A stretch of 64,000 bases of DNA from an uncultured Clostridia bacterium (GTDB lineage Bacteria; Bacillota; Clostridia; Christensenellales; UBA1242), in contig CAKVLG010000001.1 of the NCBI GenBank assembly GCA_934756675.1, positions 1 through 64,000 of the forward strand, written 5' to 3'. Positions 51,915 to 62,200 of this stretch are shown here, in pieces; the stretch's first letter is position 1, and every line of letters starts with the position of its first letter. Made by a program: the position numbers and the translations under genes. The notes under the pieces are model-generated. The model saw only the letters and a program-made list of their open reading frames with translations. It did no database searches and was not told the origin of the DNA.

Positions 51915-52008
51915 AATATACTCCTTCCTAGATAGATATAATCTATCATGTGCAATATATTATATCAGTTATAACCATTTGTAAACTATTTTTTGATATT
52001 TTTTTAAA

Positions 52009-52770
52009 TTATCCTTCCATTAACATTTTATCAGCGACAAGTGCGATAAATTCGCCATTGGTTGGTTTTTCGTTGCTGGAATAAACTTTGAGACCAAACA
52101 CCGAGTTGATATTTTCTATTTTGCCGCGGTTCCAAGCAACTTCAATGGCGTGGCGGATAGCACGTTCTACTTTGCTAGACGATGTAGAAAATCTATCTGC
52201 AATTGATGGATATAATTTTTTTGTTATCGAATTGATTATTTCTGGGTTTTCTATCGCCATTTTTATAGCTTCACGCAAAAACTGATAGCCTTTTATGTGT
52301 GCTGGGATGCCAACTGTTATAAAAATATTTGTAATTTTCTCTTCTATCTGCTTTGATTTTACACTTGATTGAGACACAATATTCTGTCCGCCAAACTTTG
52401 GAAGGTTTGGTGCAAGCACATCTTCTACTCTTGCCAGCAAATCTCTTGCACTAACTGGCTTAATCATATAATAACTAACACCCATATTCATTGCCTTTTG
52501 AATAAATGTGTTACTATAGATATTAGATACAATAATTATTTTAGATTGAATGTTTTGCCTTTTTATAAACTCTAAAAGTGCAAAGCCATCGATTTCCGAA
52601 AGCATTACGTCCATAATGATTACGTCATAATCGTTATCAATCAACTTGTTTTTTACTTCGTTGCCGGTGGTGGCTTCATCAACTAAATAATTGTTGCTTA
52701 ATAATTCTTTTGTACTTTTTCTTGTTTCATTGTCTTCATCAGCAAGTAATATGTGTATTTTGTTTTCCAT
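52009..52770 (-). CDS. spo0A: Sporulation master regulator Spo0A
   Basis: 253 aa from ATG 52770 (MENKIHILLADED), with AGAGGAAG upstream; the longer frame would begin at a TTG inside the ribosome site. The receiver domain has the acidic pocket DED, phospho-acceptor Asp in VIIMDVML near 54, and Lys in MIKPVSA near 105. The C-terminal Spo0A domain has GIPAHIKGYQFLREAI and the recognition helix region SSSKVERAIRHAIEVAW. Phosphorylated Spo0A triggers sporulation. spoIVB, its usual neighbour, is not adjacent. Confidence 0.97.
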   Translation of the reverse strand: MENKIHILLADEDNETRKSTKELLSNNYLVDEATTGNEVKNKLIDNDYDVIIMDVMLSEIDGFALLEFIKRQNIQSKIIIVSNIYSNTFIQKAMNMGVSYYMIKPVSARDLLARVEDVLAPNLPKFGGQNIVSQSSVKSKQIEEKITNIFITVGIPAHIKGYQFLREAIKMAIENPEIINSITKKLYPSIADRFSTSSSKVERAIRHAIEVAWNRGKIENINSVFGLKVYSSNEKPTNGEFIALVADKMLMEG

Positions 52771-52894
52771 TTTTACTTCCTCTTGCAACTATATTAACAT
52801 ATTTATTTTCCAAAATTTACAAAAAAATATAATAAATAACTGTGCAAAATGTCGAAATGTTAAACAACGTACACATTTTTGTAAAAAACAAAAT

Positions 52895-52922
52895 AAAAAA
52901 GCAGTATTTTCTACTGCTTTTC
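52895..52922 (-). terminator. Terminator overlapping the stop of the 52911 gene
   Basis: AAAAGCAGTA/TACTGCTTTT hairpin with a T-run. The stop codon TAG lies at the end of the 5' arm and the loop. Confidence 0.8.
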
Positions 52923-53648
52923 ATCAACTATTTCTGCAACAACTTCATTTGGATATACCAAATATTCTTTTATATCAACACTATTCTTTTCAAGTAATGG
53001 TGTTAGGACATTCAAATCTTTCATATATTCTTCACGTGTGAGAACAGATCTAACTTTTGGACTCATAACCGCATAATAGCCGTCTTTATTTATCAAAGCG
53101 TTCATTGTATAATCAATGCAATAATCTTTGCCATCTAGATTTATTTCTACCCATGAGTGCAAATGCTTTATTTCATCGCTAAGTGGCGAAATGTCCGCCG
53201 TTACAACCTTAATACCTTCATTTGCATACTCGCGCAATATATTCAAACTCTTTTCGTGGCACTTTCCTTGCCTTTCAAGGGTTTTTAATGTCTTATCATT
53301 TGCAAAGCTTGGAAGTGCACTTGATAAGGTTTGTATGTTTAATTCTACGCCTTCGAGCGTTGTAAGTTCTGCGTTAACAGAACCAATTCCTGCCGCACGT
53401 ACATATCCACCAAAATACAACTTTTTTATATTGTCCATTTTTTCTTCGGCGGTCTTGTCGCTGCTTGTAAAGTTGTTAATAAAAGTAAAAATGTTGTATT
53501 TATCAACTTTTAAATTTTCTTTGCCGCCAACAAGTTCGCCAGCGCCATTCATATTGCCTTGCAAAAGAAGACCTACTATTTTTTTTGTTTTCGCATCGCT
53601 TTCAATATCGCGTTTTTTGATATCTTCAATAATTTTTTTTCTTTCCAT
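52911..53648 (-). CDS. Transglutaminase-like protein with a Cys-His-Asp set
   Basis: 245 aa from ATG 53648 (MERKKIIEDI). The order Cys130 (GKCHEKS), His164 (HLHSWVEI), Asp179 (CIDYT) is the pattern of the transglutaminase/papain-like catalytic triad, with the usual W-V-E-I strand after the His. No signal peptide; cytoplasmic. Substrate unknown. The ATG follows TATAAT by 6 bp and has no ribosome site. The longer frame to 53687 crosses this promoter and is rejected. Confidence 0.6.
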   Translation of the reverse strand: MERKKIIEDIKKRDIESDAKTKKIVGLLLQGNMNGAGELVGGKENLKVDKYNIFTFINNFTSSDKTAEEKMDNIKKLYFGGYVRAAGIGSVNAELTTLEGVELNIQTLSSALPSFANDKTLKTLERQGKCHEKSLNILREYANEGIKVVTADISPLSDEIKHLHSWVEINLDGKDYCIDYTMNALINKDGYYAVMSPKVRSVLTREEYMKDLNVLTPLLEKNSVDIKEYLVYPNEVVAEIVDEKQ

Positions 53649-53654
53649 GCTATT

Positions 53655-53682
53655 ATTATAACATATTTTTGCTATTTGTAAA
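53655..53682 (-). promoter_or_regulatory. Promoter giving a probable leaderless mRNA
   Basis: Reverse strand TTTACA (53677-53682), 16-bp spacer, TATAAT (53655-53660), then 6 bp to the ATG at 53648. Confidence 0.75.
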
Positions 53683-53685
53683 GGC

Positions 53686-53714
53686 AAAAAAAGAATACTT
53701 GCGTATTCTTTTTA
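53686..53714 (-). terminator. Terminator after valS
   Basis: AAAAAGAATAC-TTGC-GTATTCTTTTT hairpin with a T-run, just after the valS stop. Confidence 0.85.
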
Positions 53715-53717
53715 GTT

Positions 53718-56315
53718 TTATAGCGAATTAAGTTTTGCTTGCAAAGAATCGTAAATTGCTTTGTTTTTTGCAAGTTTTTCTTTTTCAACTGTTATTAATT
53801 TTTCTGGCGCTTTACTTGTAAAACCAGGGTTATTTAACATTCTTTCGCTTCTGTCAATTTCAAACTTAACCTTATCTATGTCTGCTTGTAAAGATTTTAT
53901 TAAACTTTCTTTATCAACCATATCTTCGATGATTGCAAACTCGCCAAGGTCGGTTATTGTTGACTTTCCTGTTCCGTTGCCATTAAAATCAATGTTAATG
54001 CAAGCTGTCTTTTCGATCATATCCTTAAACTTTAATAGTTCTGGTGTTTCTTTTACACTAACATTAACACGTTTGCTACTTGGCACTCCAGCTTCTGTTT
54101 TAAGAGCACGGATTTTTGTTACAGTTTGTATCAAGCGTTCTATACTTTCATAAGACTTTTTATATTTAGAACATTTTAATGGTTCTGGGAAAGCAGAAAG
54201 CATAATGCTCTTATCCTTGCCACCAGCAAGTGGAAGTTTTTGATAGATATATTCTGTTACAAAAGGAATAAATGGATGCAATAACTTCAAGAGTTTATCA
54301 AACACATACGAAAGTACGCTAACTGTATTTTGTTTTCTTTCGCCACCGGCAAAAATGTCTGGTTTAGAAAGCTCAATATACCAATCGCAGAAATCGCTCC
54401 ACGCAAAGTTATAGATGTTGTTAAATGCAATACCAACATCAAACTTATCAAGGTTTCGTGTATAAACTTTAATGATGTTATCGAGCTTGTATAAAATATA
54501 TTTATCTTTGTCGTCAAGCTTAATTTTTTCTAGTGGTAACAATGTTTCACTTGCTGCGTGCATTGCAACAAACTTACTAGCGTTCCAAATCTTGTTGATA
54601 AATCCACTAGCATTGTCCATTTTTACCATTTTAAATCTGGTATCTGCACCAAGTGCCATGTCTTTTATAAGTGCGATTCTAAGTGCATCTGCACCGTATT
54701 TTTCGGTCATTTCAAGTGGGTCAATGCCATTGCCAAGGCTTTTACTCATCTTTCTACCAATTTCATCACGAACCAAGCCATGGATTAATACATTGTTAAA
54801 TGGTCTTGTACCAGCACATTCAATACCCATATAAACCATTTTTGTTACCCATTGAGTTAAAATATCGTATGCGGTAACAAGAACAGATGTTGGATAGAAA
54901 TATTGCATTTCTTTTGTATTTTCTGGCCAACCAAGAGTCGAAAATGGCCAAAGAGCAGAACTAAACCAAGTGTCAAGTACATCTGGGTCTTGGTGGAAAG
55001 AGCCACCACAATGTTCACATTTATGTGGCATCTGTTTTGCAGCCACTACCTTGCCACATTTATCACAATAATAAATTGGAATTCTGTGACCCGTCCAAAT
55101 TTGGCGACTTATACACCAATCTTGAATATTTTCGAGCCAATGAAAATAGTTCTTTTCAAATCTCTTTGGATAAATCTTCATTTCGCCGTTTTTAACAACG
55201 TTAATAGCAGGTTTAACAAGTTCACTCATCTTAACGAACCATTGTTCTGTTATCATTGGTTCGATAGGTGTTTTGCAACGTTCACAATGGCCAACAGAAT
55301 GGGTGTAATCTTCTATCTTTTCAACCAAACCAAGTTTGTCTAATTCTTCCATAATCTCGCTTCTTGCCGCAGTCGCATTTTTACCTGCAAACTTACCAGC
55401 AAGTTCTGTTAGATTACCTTCTTTATCAATAACTTGAAGAATTTTTAAGTTATGCCTTTTACCAACTTCGTAGTCGTTTGGGTCGTGTGCTGGCGTAATT
55501 TTAACCATACCAGTACCAAACGATTTCTCTACATAACTATCTGCAATAATTGGTATTTCTCTGTCTGTTAATGGAAGTTTTAACATCTTGCCAACAATTG
55601 CTTTATATCTTTTGTCTGTTGGGTTAACGGCAACGGCTTCGTCACCAAACAATGTTTCTGGTCTTGTTGTTGCAACAATAATATATCCGCTGCCATCGCT
55701 ATATGGATACCTTATGTGATACATGTGACCTTTTTCGTCACTATAAACAACTTCATCATCACTAATAACCGACTTACAATGAACACACCAATGTGTCTGC
55801 CTAATACCACGATAAATCAAACCTTTGTTATAGAGCTTAATAAATGCCTCGAGAACGGCATTTGTGCTCTTTTCGTCCATGGTAAATCTATATCTGTCCC
55901 AATCGGCTGAAAACCCCATGGTTTTGAACTGAGTCATAATTCTGTCGCCATAATAGTTATACCAGTCCCAAGCTTCTTTATCGAAAGCGGCTCTACCAAT
56001 CATTTCTTTGGTCTTGCCCTCTTTTCTAAGTTTTTCTACAAGCTTAACTTCTGTAGCGATGGCGGCATGATCTGCCCCAGGAACCCAAAGAGCTTCATAC
56101 CCTTTCATTCTTTTATATCTAATCAAAATGTCTTGCATTGTCATGTCTAGTGCATGGCCAATGTGTGCCTGACTTGTAACGTTTGGTGGTGGCATAATAA
56201 TTGTAAATGGTTCTTTTTTGTCATTTACTTGTGCATGGAAACACTTATTGTCTTCCCAAAATTTATATATATCTTTTTCAAATGCTTTAGCATCATAATT
56301 TTTTTCGTTAAACAT
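53718..56315 (-). CDS. valS: Valyl-tRNA synthetase
   Basis: Charges tRNA-Val. 865 aa, class I. The HIGH-type motif is in PPNVTSQAHIGHALD (about 42-56) and KMSKSLGNG is near 525. A CP1 editing domain and a zinc-binding CxxC set (YYCDKCGK, HKCEHCG) are present. The C-terminal coiled coil ends in KNKAIYDSLQAKLNSL. Length is typical. No T-box leader is visible; the 69-aa membrane protein lies 9 bp upstream and may share its transcript. Confidence 0.97.
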   Translation of the reverse strand: MFNEKNYDAKAFEKDIYKFWEDNKCFHAQVNDKKEPFTIIMPPPNVTSQAHIGHALDMTMQDILIRYKRMKGYEALWVPGADHAAIATEVKLVEKLRKEGKTKEMIGRAAFDKEAWDWYNYYGDRIMTQFKTMGFSADWDRYRFTMDEKSTNAVLEAFIKLYNKGLIYRGIRQTHWCVHCKSVISDDEVVYSDEKGHMYHIRYPYSDGSGYIIVATTRPETLFGDEAVAVNPTDKRYKAIVGKMLKLPLTDREIPIIADSYVEKSFGTGMVKITPAHDPNDYEVGKRHNLKILQVIDKEGNLTELAGKFAGKNATAARSEIMEELDKLGLVEKIEDYTHSVGHCERCKTPIEPMITEQWFVKMSELVKPAINVVKNGEMKIYPKRFEKNYFHWLENIQDWCISRQIWTGHRIPIYYCDKCGKVVAAKQMPHKCEHCGGSFHQDPDVLDTWFSSALWPFSTLGWPENTKEMQYFYPTSVLVTAYDILTQWVTKMVYMGIECAGTRPFNNVLIHGLVRDEIGRKMSKSLGNGIDPLEMTEKYGADALRIALIKDMALGADTRFKMVKMDNASGFINKIWNASKFVAMHAASETLLPLEKIKLDDKDKYILYKLDNIIKVYTRNLDKFDVGIAFNNIYNFAWSDFCDWYIELSKPDIFAGGERKQNTVSVLSYVFDKLLKLLHPFIPFVTEYIYQKLPLAGGKDKSIMLSAFPEPLKCSKYKKSYESIERLIQTVTKIRALKTEAGVPSSKRVNVSVKETPELLKFKDMIEKTACINIDFNGNGTGKSTITDLGEFAIIEDMVDKESLIKSLQADIDKVKFEIDRSERMLNNPGFTSKAPEKLITVEKEKLAKNKAIYDSLQAKLNSL

Positions 56316-56324
56316 AATCTACCT

Positions 56325-56534
56325 CTATTTTATTGAACTTATAATTAATCCCATTAAAAAAGCGACCAAACAGACGACATATCCCACCGCTTTTAGTTTT
56401 GTGCGTTTGTGGTTCTTTAAAACTTCGTTTCCTTCGTATTTTTTGTCTGGATAAAAAATAGGTCCACCAAAAACAAGGAGCACTCCTACTGCAAGTATTA
56501 ATAAATCTAATATACCTAATATCATTCTAAGCAT
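56325..56534 (-). CDS. Small two-helix membrane protein
   Basis: 69 aa with helices at about 5-25 and 49-66 and a basic loop between them (KYEGNEVLKNHKRTKLK). Function unknown. TATAAT lies 6 bp before the ATG and no ribosome site is present, so a leaderless mRNA is likely. valS follows after 9 bp. Confidence 0.6.
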   Translation of the reverse strand: MLRMILGILDLLILAVGVLLVFGGPIFYPDKKYEGNEVLKNHKRTKLKAVGYVVCLVAFLMGLIISSIK

Positions 56535-56575
56535 AGTGTCATTATAGCATGTCTTTTATTTAATTAAAAGTATTT

Positions 56576-56605
56576 TTGGCATTTTTTTGCAAGCGTGAAT
56601 AAAAT
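56576..56605 (+). promoter_or_regulatory. Promoter of the ABC importer operon
   Basis: TTGGCA (56576-56581), 18-bp spacer, TAAAAT (56600-56605); the start would leave AAAGGAGG in the mRNA. No riboswitch fits in the short leader. Confidence 0.5.
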
Positions 56606-56626
56606 ACACTATCAAAGGAGGAAAAA

Positions 56627-57628
56627 ATGAAGAAAATATTTACTATATTACTTGCGACTTTGTGTGTTTGTTTTTCGGTCATAGGTTTTGTTGGCTGTAA
56701 AAAAGACCCTGGCAAAGTTCGCTTAACAGAAACCACGCATAGTGTGTTCTATGCCCCACTCTATGCAGCCATCAATCTTGGCTATATGGAAGAAGAAAAC
56801 ATTACTATCGAGCTTACAAACTCTGGTGGCAGCGACGCGGGCATGGCAGCACTCTTATCGGGTAATGCCGACATTGCACTTCTTGGCCCAGAACCAGTTG
56901 TGTATGCCATTAGCGGCGGAAGCACATCTGCGCCAGTTGTGTTTGGTCAACTAACTAAAAAAGATGGCTCGTTCCTTGTTTCTAAAACTGCAATACAAAA
57001 CTTCTCTTGGGCAAAATCTCTTGAAAACAAAAAGGTAATTGCAGGCAGAGAAGGTGGCGTTCCAGCAATGACATTCGAATGGGTTGTTAATTCAGTTAAC
57101 TTGTTTAATGGTAAAAACATAACTCTAGACAAATCAACAGCATTTAACATGATGGTTCCAGTGTTCGATTCAAGCGAAAATGACGCTGATTTCTGCACAA
57201 TGTTTGAGCCAACAGCAAGCGAATATGTTTCTCTTGGAAAAGGACATATTGTAGCATCAATTGGCGAACAGTCTGGCGATATTCCGTACACATGTTTCAT
57301 TGCAAAACCAAGCTACTTAAACAAAAATCAAGAACTAGCAAAAGGCTTCTTGCGAGCTGTGAAAAAAGGTTACGATTACCTTATGACTCACACAAACGAA
57401 GAAGGTGCCGAAGCAATTTATCCATCTTTCAAAACAACAAGCAAAGCATTACTTGCAGCATCTATCGGTTCTTATAAATCAATCGATGCATGGATGAGCA
57501 CACCAGCAATGAGTGTATCGTCTTATAACAGATTACTCGATGTTTTGATGAACGCTGGCACAATAGACAAACGCATAGCTTTTGACAAAGTCGTAGACAA
57601 TTCATTAGCATACTCTTTTGATAAATAG
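56627..57628 (+). CDS. ABC importer substrate-binding lipoprotein (NMT1/SsuA-like)
   Basis: 333 aa. Lipoprotein signal with lipobox FVGC (Cys24). The body follows the NMT1/THI5-like binding proteins for nitrate, sulfonates, taurine or pyrimidine precursors: FYAPLYAAINLGYMEEENI near 44-62, GGSDAGMAALLSGNADIALLG after it. Strong AAAGGAGG site. First gene of a three-gene importer operon. The substrate cannot be fixed from sequence; no thiamine or sulfur riboswitch is visible to point to one. Confidence 0.88.
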   Translation: MKKIFTILLATLCVCFSVIGFVGCKKDPGKVRLTETTHSVFYAPLYAAINLGYMEEENITIELTNSGGSDAGMAALLSGNADIALLGPEPVVYAISGGSTSAPVVFGQLTKKDGSFLVSKTAIQNFSWAKSLENKKVIAGREGGVPAMTFEWVVNSVNLFNGKNITLDKSTAFNMMVPVFDSSENDADFCTMFEPTASEYVSLGKGHIVASIGEQSGDIPYTCFIAKPSYLNKNQELAKGFLRAVKKGYDYLMTHTNEEGAEAIYPSFKTTSKALLAASIGSYKSIDAWMSTPAMSVSSYNRLLDVLMNAGTIDKRIAFDKVVDNSLAYSFDK

Positions 57629-57645
57629 CCATAAGGAGAATTGCC

Positions 57646-58401
57646 ATGGACAAAATTCTCGAGCTAAAAGATATAAAGCTTGTATATCAATCAAAGGCAA
57701 ATGAAACACTTGCCCTAAAAGATTTAAGTTTCGATGTTAATAAAAAAGAATTTGTTAGCATTGTTGGTCCATCTGGCTGTGGGAAAACTACAATTTTATC
57801 ACTAATCGCGGGACTATTCCCACCAAGCGAAGGCGAAATATTACTTGACGGGAAAAAGATAGAAAAAATATCTTCGTCCGTTGGATATATGTTTCAGCGT
57901 GATAATTTGTTTGATTGGCTCAGCATAACAAATAATATATTTCTGGGCTTAAAAATACAAAAGAAACTAGATGCAAATTCAAAAGACTACGCAATACAGC
58001 TGGCTAAAAAATATTACCTAGAAGACTTTTTGTCGCATTACCCACGCGAGCTTTCGGGCGGTATGCGACAACGCGTTGCACTCATACGAACACTTGCAAC
58101 AAGACCAAAAATTTTGTTACTAGACGAGCCATTTAGTGCACTTGACTATCAAACGCGATTAAGTGTTCAAGACGATGTATACGATATAATAAAATCTGAG
58201 CAAAAGTCTGCAATACTCGTAACTCACGATATTTCAGAAGCTATATGCATGAGCGACCGAATAATTGTTTTGTCTAAGGCACCAGCACATGTTAAAACGG
58301 AAATCACCTTGGACTTCGACAAATCTCTAACACCATTCATGCGTAGAAAATCACCCATATTTAACAAGTATTTCAATAAAGTATGGGAGGAACTGCAATG
58401 A
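57646..58401 (+). CDS. ABC importer ATPase (TauB/SsuB-like)
   Basis: 251 aa. Walker A GPSGCGKT at 41-48, signature LSGGMRQR at 136-143, Walker B ILLLDEP at 156-162, and the H-loop in VTHDISEA. Matches the nitrate/taurine/sulfonate importer ATPases. AAGGAG before the start, 17 bp after the binding-protein gene. Its stop overlaps the permease start (ATGA). Confidence 0.95.
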   Translation: MDKILELKDIKLVYQSKANETLALKDLSFDVNKKEFVSIVGPSGCGKTTILSLIAGLFPPSEGEILLDGKKIEKISSSVGYMFQRDNLFDWLSITNNIFLGLKIQKKLDANSKDYAIQLAKKYYLEDFLSHYPRELSGGMRQRVALIRTLATRPKILLLDEPFSALDYQTRLSVQDDVYDIIKSEQKSAILVTHDISEAICMSDRIIVLSKAPAHVKTEITLDFDKSLTPFMRRKSPIFNKYFNKVWEELQ

Positions 58402-59204
58402 AAAAAACTTATTCTCTTTCGCATAAAAAATATCTATCTAAACTTCGAAATCAATCATTTTTTGTTCACTTTTTTAGAATATTGTTACTCGCCGCCCTGC
58501 TAGGACTTTGGGAACTTATTGCCCACTTTAATATCGTTGACCCGTTTTTGATTAGTTCTCCATCAAGAATTGCTAAAACGTTTATTGACCTACTTTCTAG
58601 CGGCGCACTTTTTAACCATACGTTAGTCACGCTTTATGAAACAGCACTGGCATTTTTAATTAGTACTATTCTGGGTGCTGCTGTTGCAATTGTCTTATAC
58701 CTGATTCCTGCGATAAGACGCGTACTTGAACCATATCTTGTAATCTTAAACAGTCTTCCAAAAGTTGCACTTGGCCCACTAATTATTGTTTGGGTCGGTA
58801 TTGGTACAAAAGCTATTGTCACCATGGGTATACTCATTTGCATTGTAATAACAACAATTTCTTTGCTAAACGGATATTTGGAAGTTGAAGAAGAAAAGCG
58901 CAAATTACTTAAAACCATGGGTGCAAACAAAATGCAAGAATTATTCCATTTGATTATTCCAGCAACACTACCAAACTTCATTAGCGTATTAAAAATCAAT
59001 GTCGGCATGAGCTGGGTAGGCGTAATTATGGGCGAATACTTATCGAGCAAAGCCGGACTTGGATATTTGATTGTTTATGGCGGTCAAGTATTTAAACTAG
59101 ACCTTGTTATGACAGCAATTGTAGTTCTTTGTGTGCTTGCAGGTATTATGTATGGCTTAATTGCAGCTCTTGAAAAATACATCAACAAAAAACGAAACTT
59201 ATAA
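58398..59204 (+). CDS. ABC importer permease (TauC/SsuC-like)
   Basis: 268 aa from ATG 58398 (MKKTYSLSHKK), with GGGAGG at good spacing; an in-frame ATG at 58383 lies before that site. Six helices, with the EAA-type loop GANKMQELFHLIIPATLPNFI near 180-200. Membrane partner of the ATPase. Overlaps it by 4 bp. Confidence 0.95.
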   Translation: MKKTYSLSHKKYLSKLRNQSFFVHFFRILLLAALLGLWELIAHFNIVDPFLISSPSRIAKTFIDLLSSGALFNHTLVTLYETALAFLISTILGAAVAIVLYLIPAIRRVLEPYLVILNSLPKVALGPLIIVWVGIGTKAIVTMGILICIVITTISLLNGYLEVEEEKRKLLKTMGANKMQELFHLIIPATLPNFISVLKINVGMSWVGVIMGEYLSSKAGLGYLIVYGGQVFKLDLVMTAIVVLCVLAGIMYGLIAALEKYINKKRNL

Positions 59205-59209
59205 AAACA

Positions 59210-59237
59210 AAAAAGGCTTCTTTTTGAAGCCTTTTTG
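59210..59237 (+). terminator. Terminator of the ABC importer operon
   Basis: AAAAAGGCTTC-TTTTT-GAAGCCTTTTT hairpin with T-run, between this operon and the convergent dnaE. Confidence 0.85.
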
Positions 59238-59270
59238 TATTTTTTTAGCATTTTTATATAATATTTTACA

Positions 59271-62200
59271 TTATATGTATTTTATATTATTTTCACCTAT
59301 AATTGAAGCAAGTTCGATTTGCAAATTGTTTGTATATTCTGTCGTTGTTTTTATGTTATATAATTTCCTATTTGATTGAACAAATACAGGTGTGTTACCG
59401 CTATAACTTTCGAGTATGCTAATTATCTCGTTTTTAAGTGGTTCATCTTCTATATTAAACTGCAAATATAGTGTTTTTGGGCGTTTTGAAACTATTTCTT
59501 CTTTATGAAGCGATGCAGCGCCACCATTTACACCAGTTTCGTCGTTCCAAAAAGATATACTATCTGCTATAATGATAGGTTTTTGACCATCACGAAGTGA
59601 CAAATGACCTTTTATTGTAAGCATTGCATCTTCTTGAAGTTCATACTTAACTTTTTCGTAAATCTTGTTAAATAGCATTACTTCAAATGTTCCATATAGG
59701 TCTTCAATTGATATAACCGCCATTGGCTTGTTGCCATTTTTTGTAAACATCTTGTGAATGTCTGATACAATACCACCACAAGTAACATTCATACCATCTT
59801 GCAAATCACTATCCATAACTTGCGTGCTTTCATCATCTTCGTCACCAGTTGTTTCTTCTTCCGTCTGTTCTTCAATCATGCTAGAGTTAAACGAAAAAGC
59901 ACTTACCTTTTCGATATAGTCATCTAGTGGATGCCCACTTATGTAAGTTCCCAGCGTTTCTTTTTCTTTTTTAAGTTTAAATCTTAAATCGTACTCAGAA
60001 ATATTTGGATAGTCGATTTTAATACTTTCATCATTGCTAAGCATGTCGCCAAACATCGAAAATTGACCAGCAAGTCTAGATTTTTTATCTTTAATTGCAC
60101 AATTGAGTGCTGTGTCGTAAACAGCCATATATTGGCTTCTTGTGTGACCAAAGCAATCGAATGCGCCAGCCAAAATAAAACTTTCAATACTACGTTTGTT
60201 GCAAATTGATGTATCTATTCTTGCAAAGAAATCGCCAAGGTCTTTAAATTTTCCATTTGCTTTTCTTTCTGCAACAATAGAATCAACAACGGAAATACCA
60301 ACGTTTTTAAGTGCTGCCAAACCAAAACGAATTTTACCATCTTTTTGACACTTGAAGTATGTTTCACTTTCGTTGATGTCTGGTGGCAATACTTCAATTT
60401 TTTCACTCTTAATGTATGTTACATAGTTCTTAATTTCATCGGACTTAGTAATACGGTTATTCAAAAGTGCTGTTAAGAATTCTGATTCGTAATAAGTTTT
60501 AAGATATGCCGTTTCATATGTAACGACAGCATATGCCGCTGCGTGCGATTTGTTAAACGCGTACGAACCAAACTTTTCCATATCGTCCCAAAGTTTATTT
60601 GCAACCGTTTCGTCAACGCCACGCTTAATAACACCATCAACGGCAGGTTTTTTACCATCAGCTTCGCAACCATGCAAAAAGACTTCTCTTTCAGCTTTAA
60701 GTTCTTTAAGCTTTTTCTTACCCATGTACTTACGCACGGTATCCGCTCTACCAAGTGTATAGCCAGCAAGCTCTTGAACAATTTTCATAACTTGCTCTTG
60801 ATATACTATGCAACCATAGGTAACGTTCAAAATTGGTTCCATTACTGGGCTGATATATTTTATATCTTCTGGATGATGCTTGTTGTGAATAAAGTCTGGA
60901 ATACTATCCATAGGACCAGGTCTATATAAACTAACTCCGGCGATAATATCTTCCAAACAGTTTGGTCTAAGTTCTTTTAAGAACTTTTGGAAGCCAGGGC
61001 TTTCAATCTGGAACATACCCTTTGTGTTGCCAGTTGAAATAAGGTCATACACTTTTTGATCATCGTAAGTGCAGCCTTCAAAGCTAACATCAATTCCCCT
61101 ATTTTCTTTTACATACTTGATGCAAAGCTGAATATCTGTTAAGTTACAAAGTCCCAAGAAGTCCATTTTTAAGTGACCAAGTGTTTCTAGCTCACCACCA
61201 ACAAATTGCGAAGTTATAATATCACCGTTTTTTGCAAGTGGAATATGCTCTTTTAATACATCACGTCCAATGATGACGCCGCACGCATGGATACCCGTTT
61301 GCCTTGGGCTATCTTCGAGCTTGTCTGCAATGTCGACAACCCTTTTTATGTCTGGGTTATTATTATACATTTCCATAAGCTCTGGAAGACTAGTATCTGG
61401 CTCGTCTGGTTTGCGATGAAGTCCAAAACATTTTGCAATGATGTTTGGTCTTTTAACAGAATCTGGAATTGCCTTTGTAACTTTGTCGACTTCAGCATAA
61501 GGCACACGCAAAACACGTGCAACGTCTTTTATTGCGTTTTTTGCTGCCATTGTTCCAAATGTTATAATCTTGCAGACTTTTTCTTTGCCATACTTTTCTT
61601 TTACATAATCAAAAACTTCTTCACGTCTATTATCTTGGAAGTCCACATCAAAGTCGGGTGCACTTACACGTTCTGGATTCAAAAATCTTTCAAAGAACAA
61701 GCCATATCTAATTGGGTCAACGTCTGTTATACCAATTAAATATGCGACAATCGAACCAACACCACTACCACGCCCAGGGCCAACAGAAATTCCTTTATTT
61801 CTCGCAGCATTGATATAGTCCCAAACGATTAAGTAATATTCGATATACCCAAGTTTCTTTATTGTTCCGAACTCATACTCAATTCTATCACGTATTTCTT
61901 TTGTTTCTTCTTTGTATTTTTTCTTCAAGCCTGCTTCGACCAAATCACGCATAAAATCTTCTGGCGTCTGGCCTGTAACTGGCACATATTTTGGATACAT
62001 ATATTGACCAAATACAAAGTTATAATTACACTTATCGACAACTTCCTGCGTATTATCTAGCGCTTCCTGGTCTTGTGGAAAAGCTTTTTGCATTTCTTCT
62101 TCACTCTTAAAATAAAATTGGTCGCCTTGGAAACGCCACCTGTCTGGATCGTCGTAAGTTTTACCTGTTTGAACGCAAAGTAAAACGTCTTGTGTTACAG

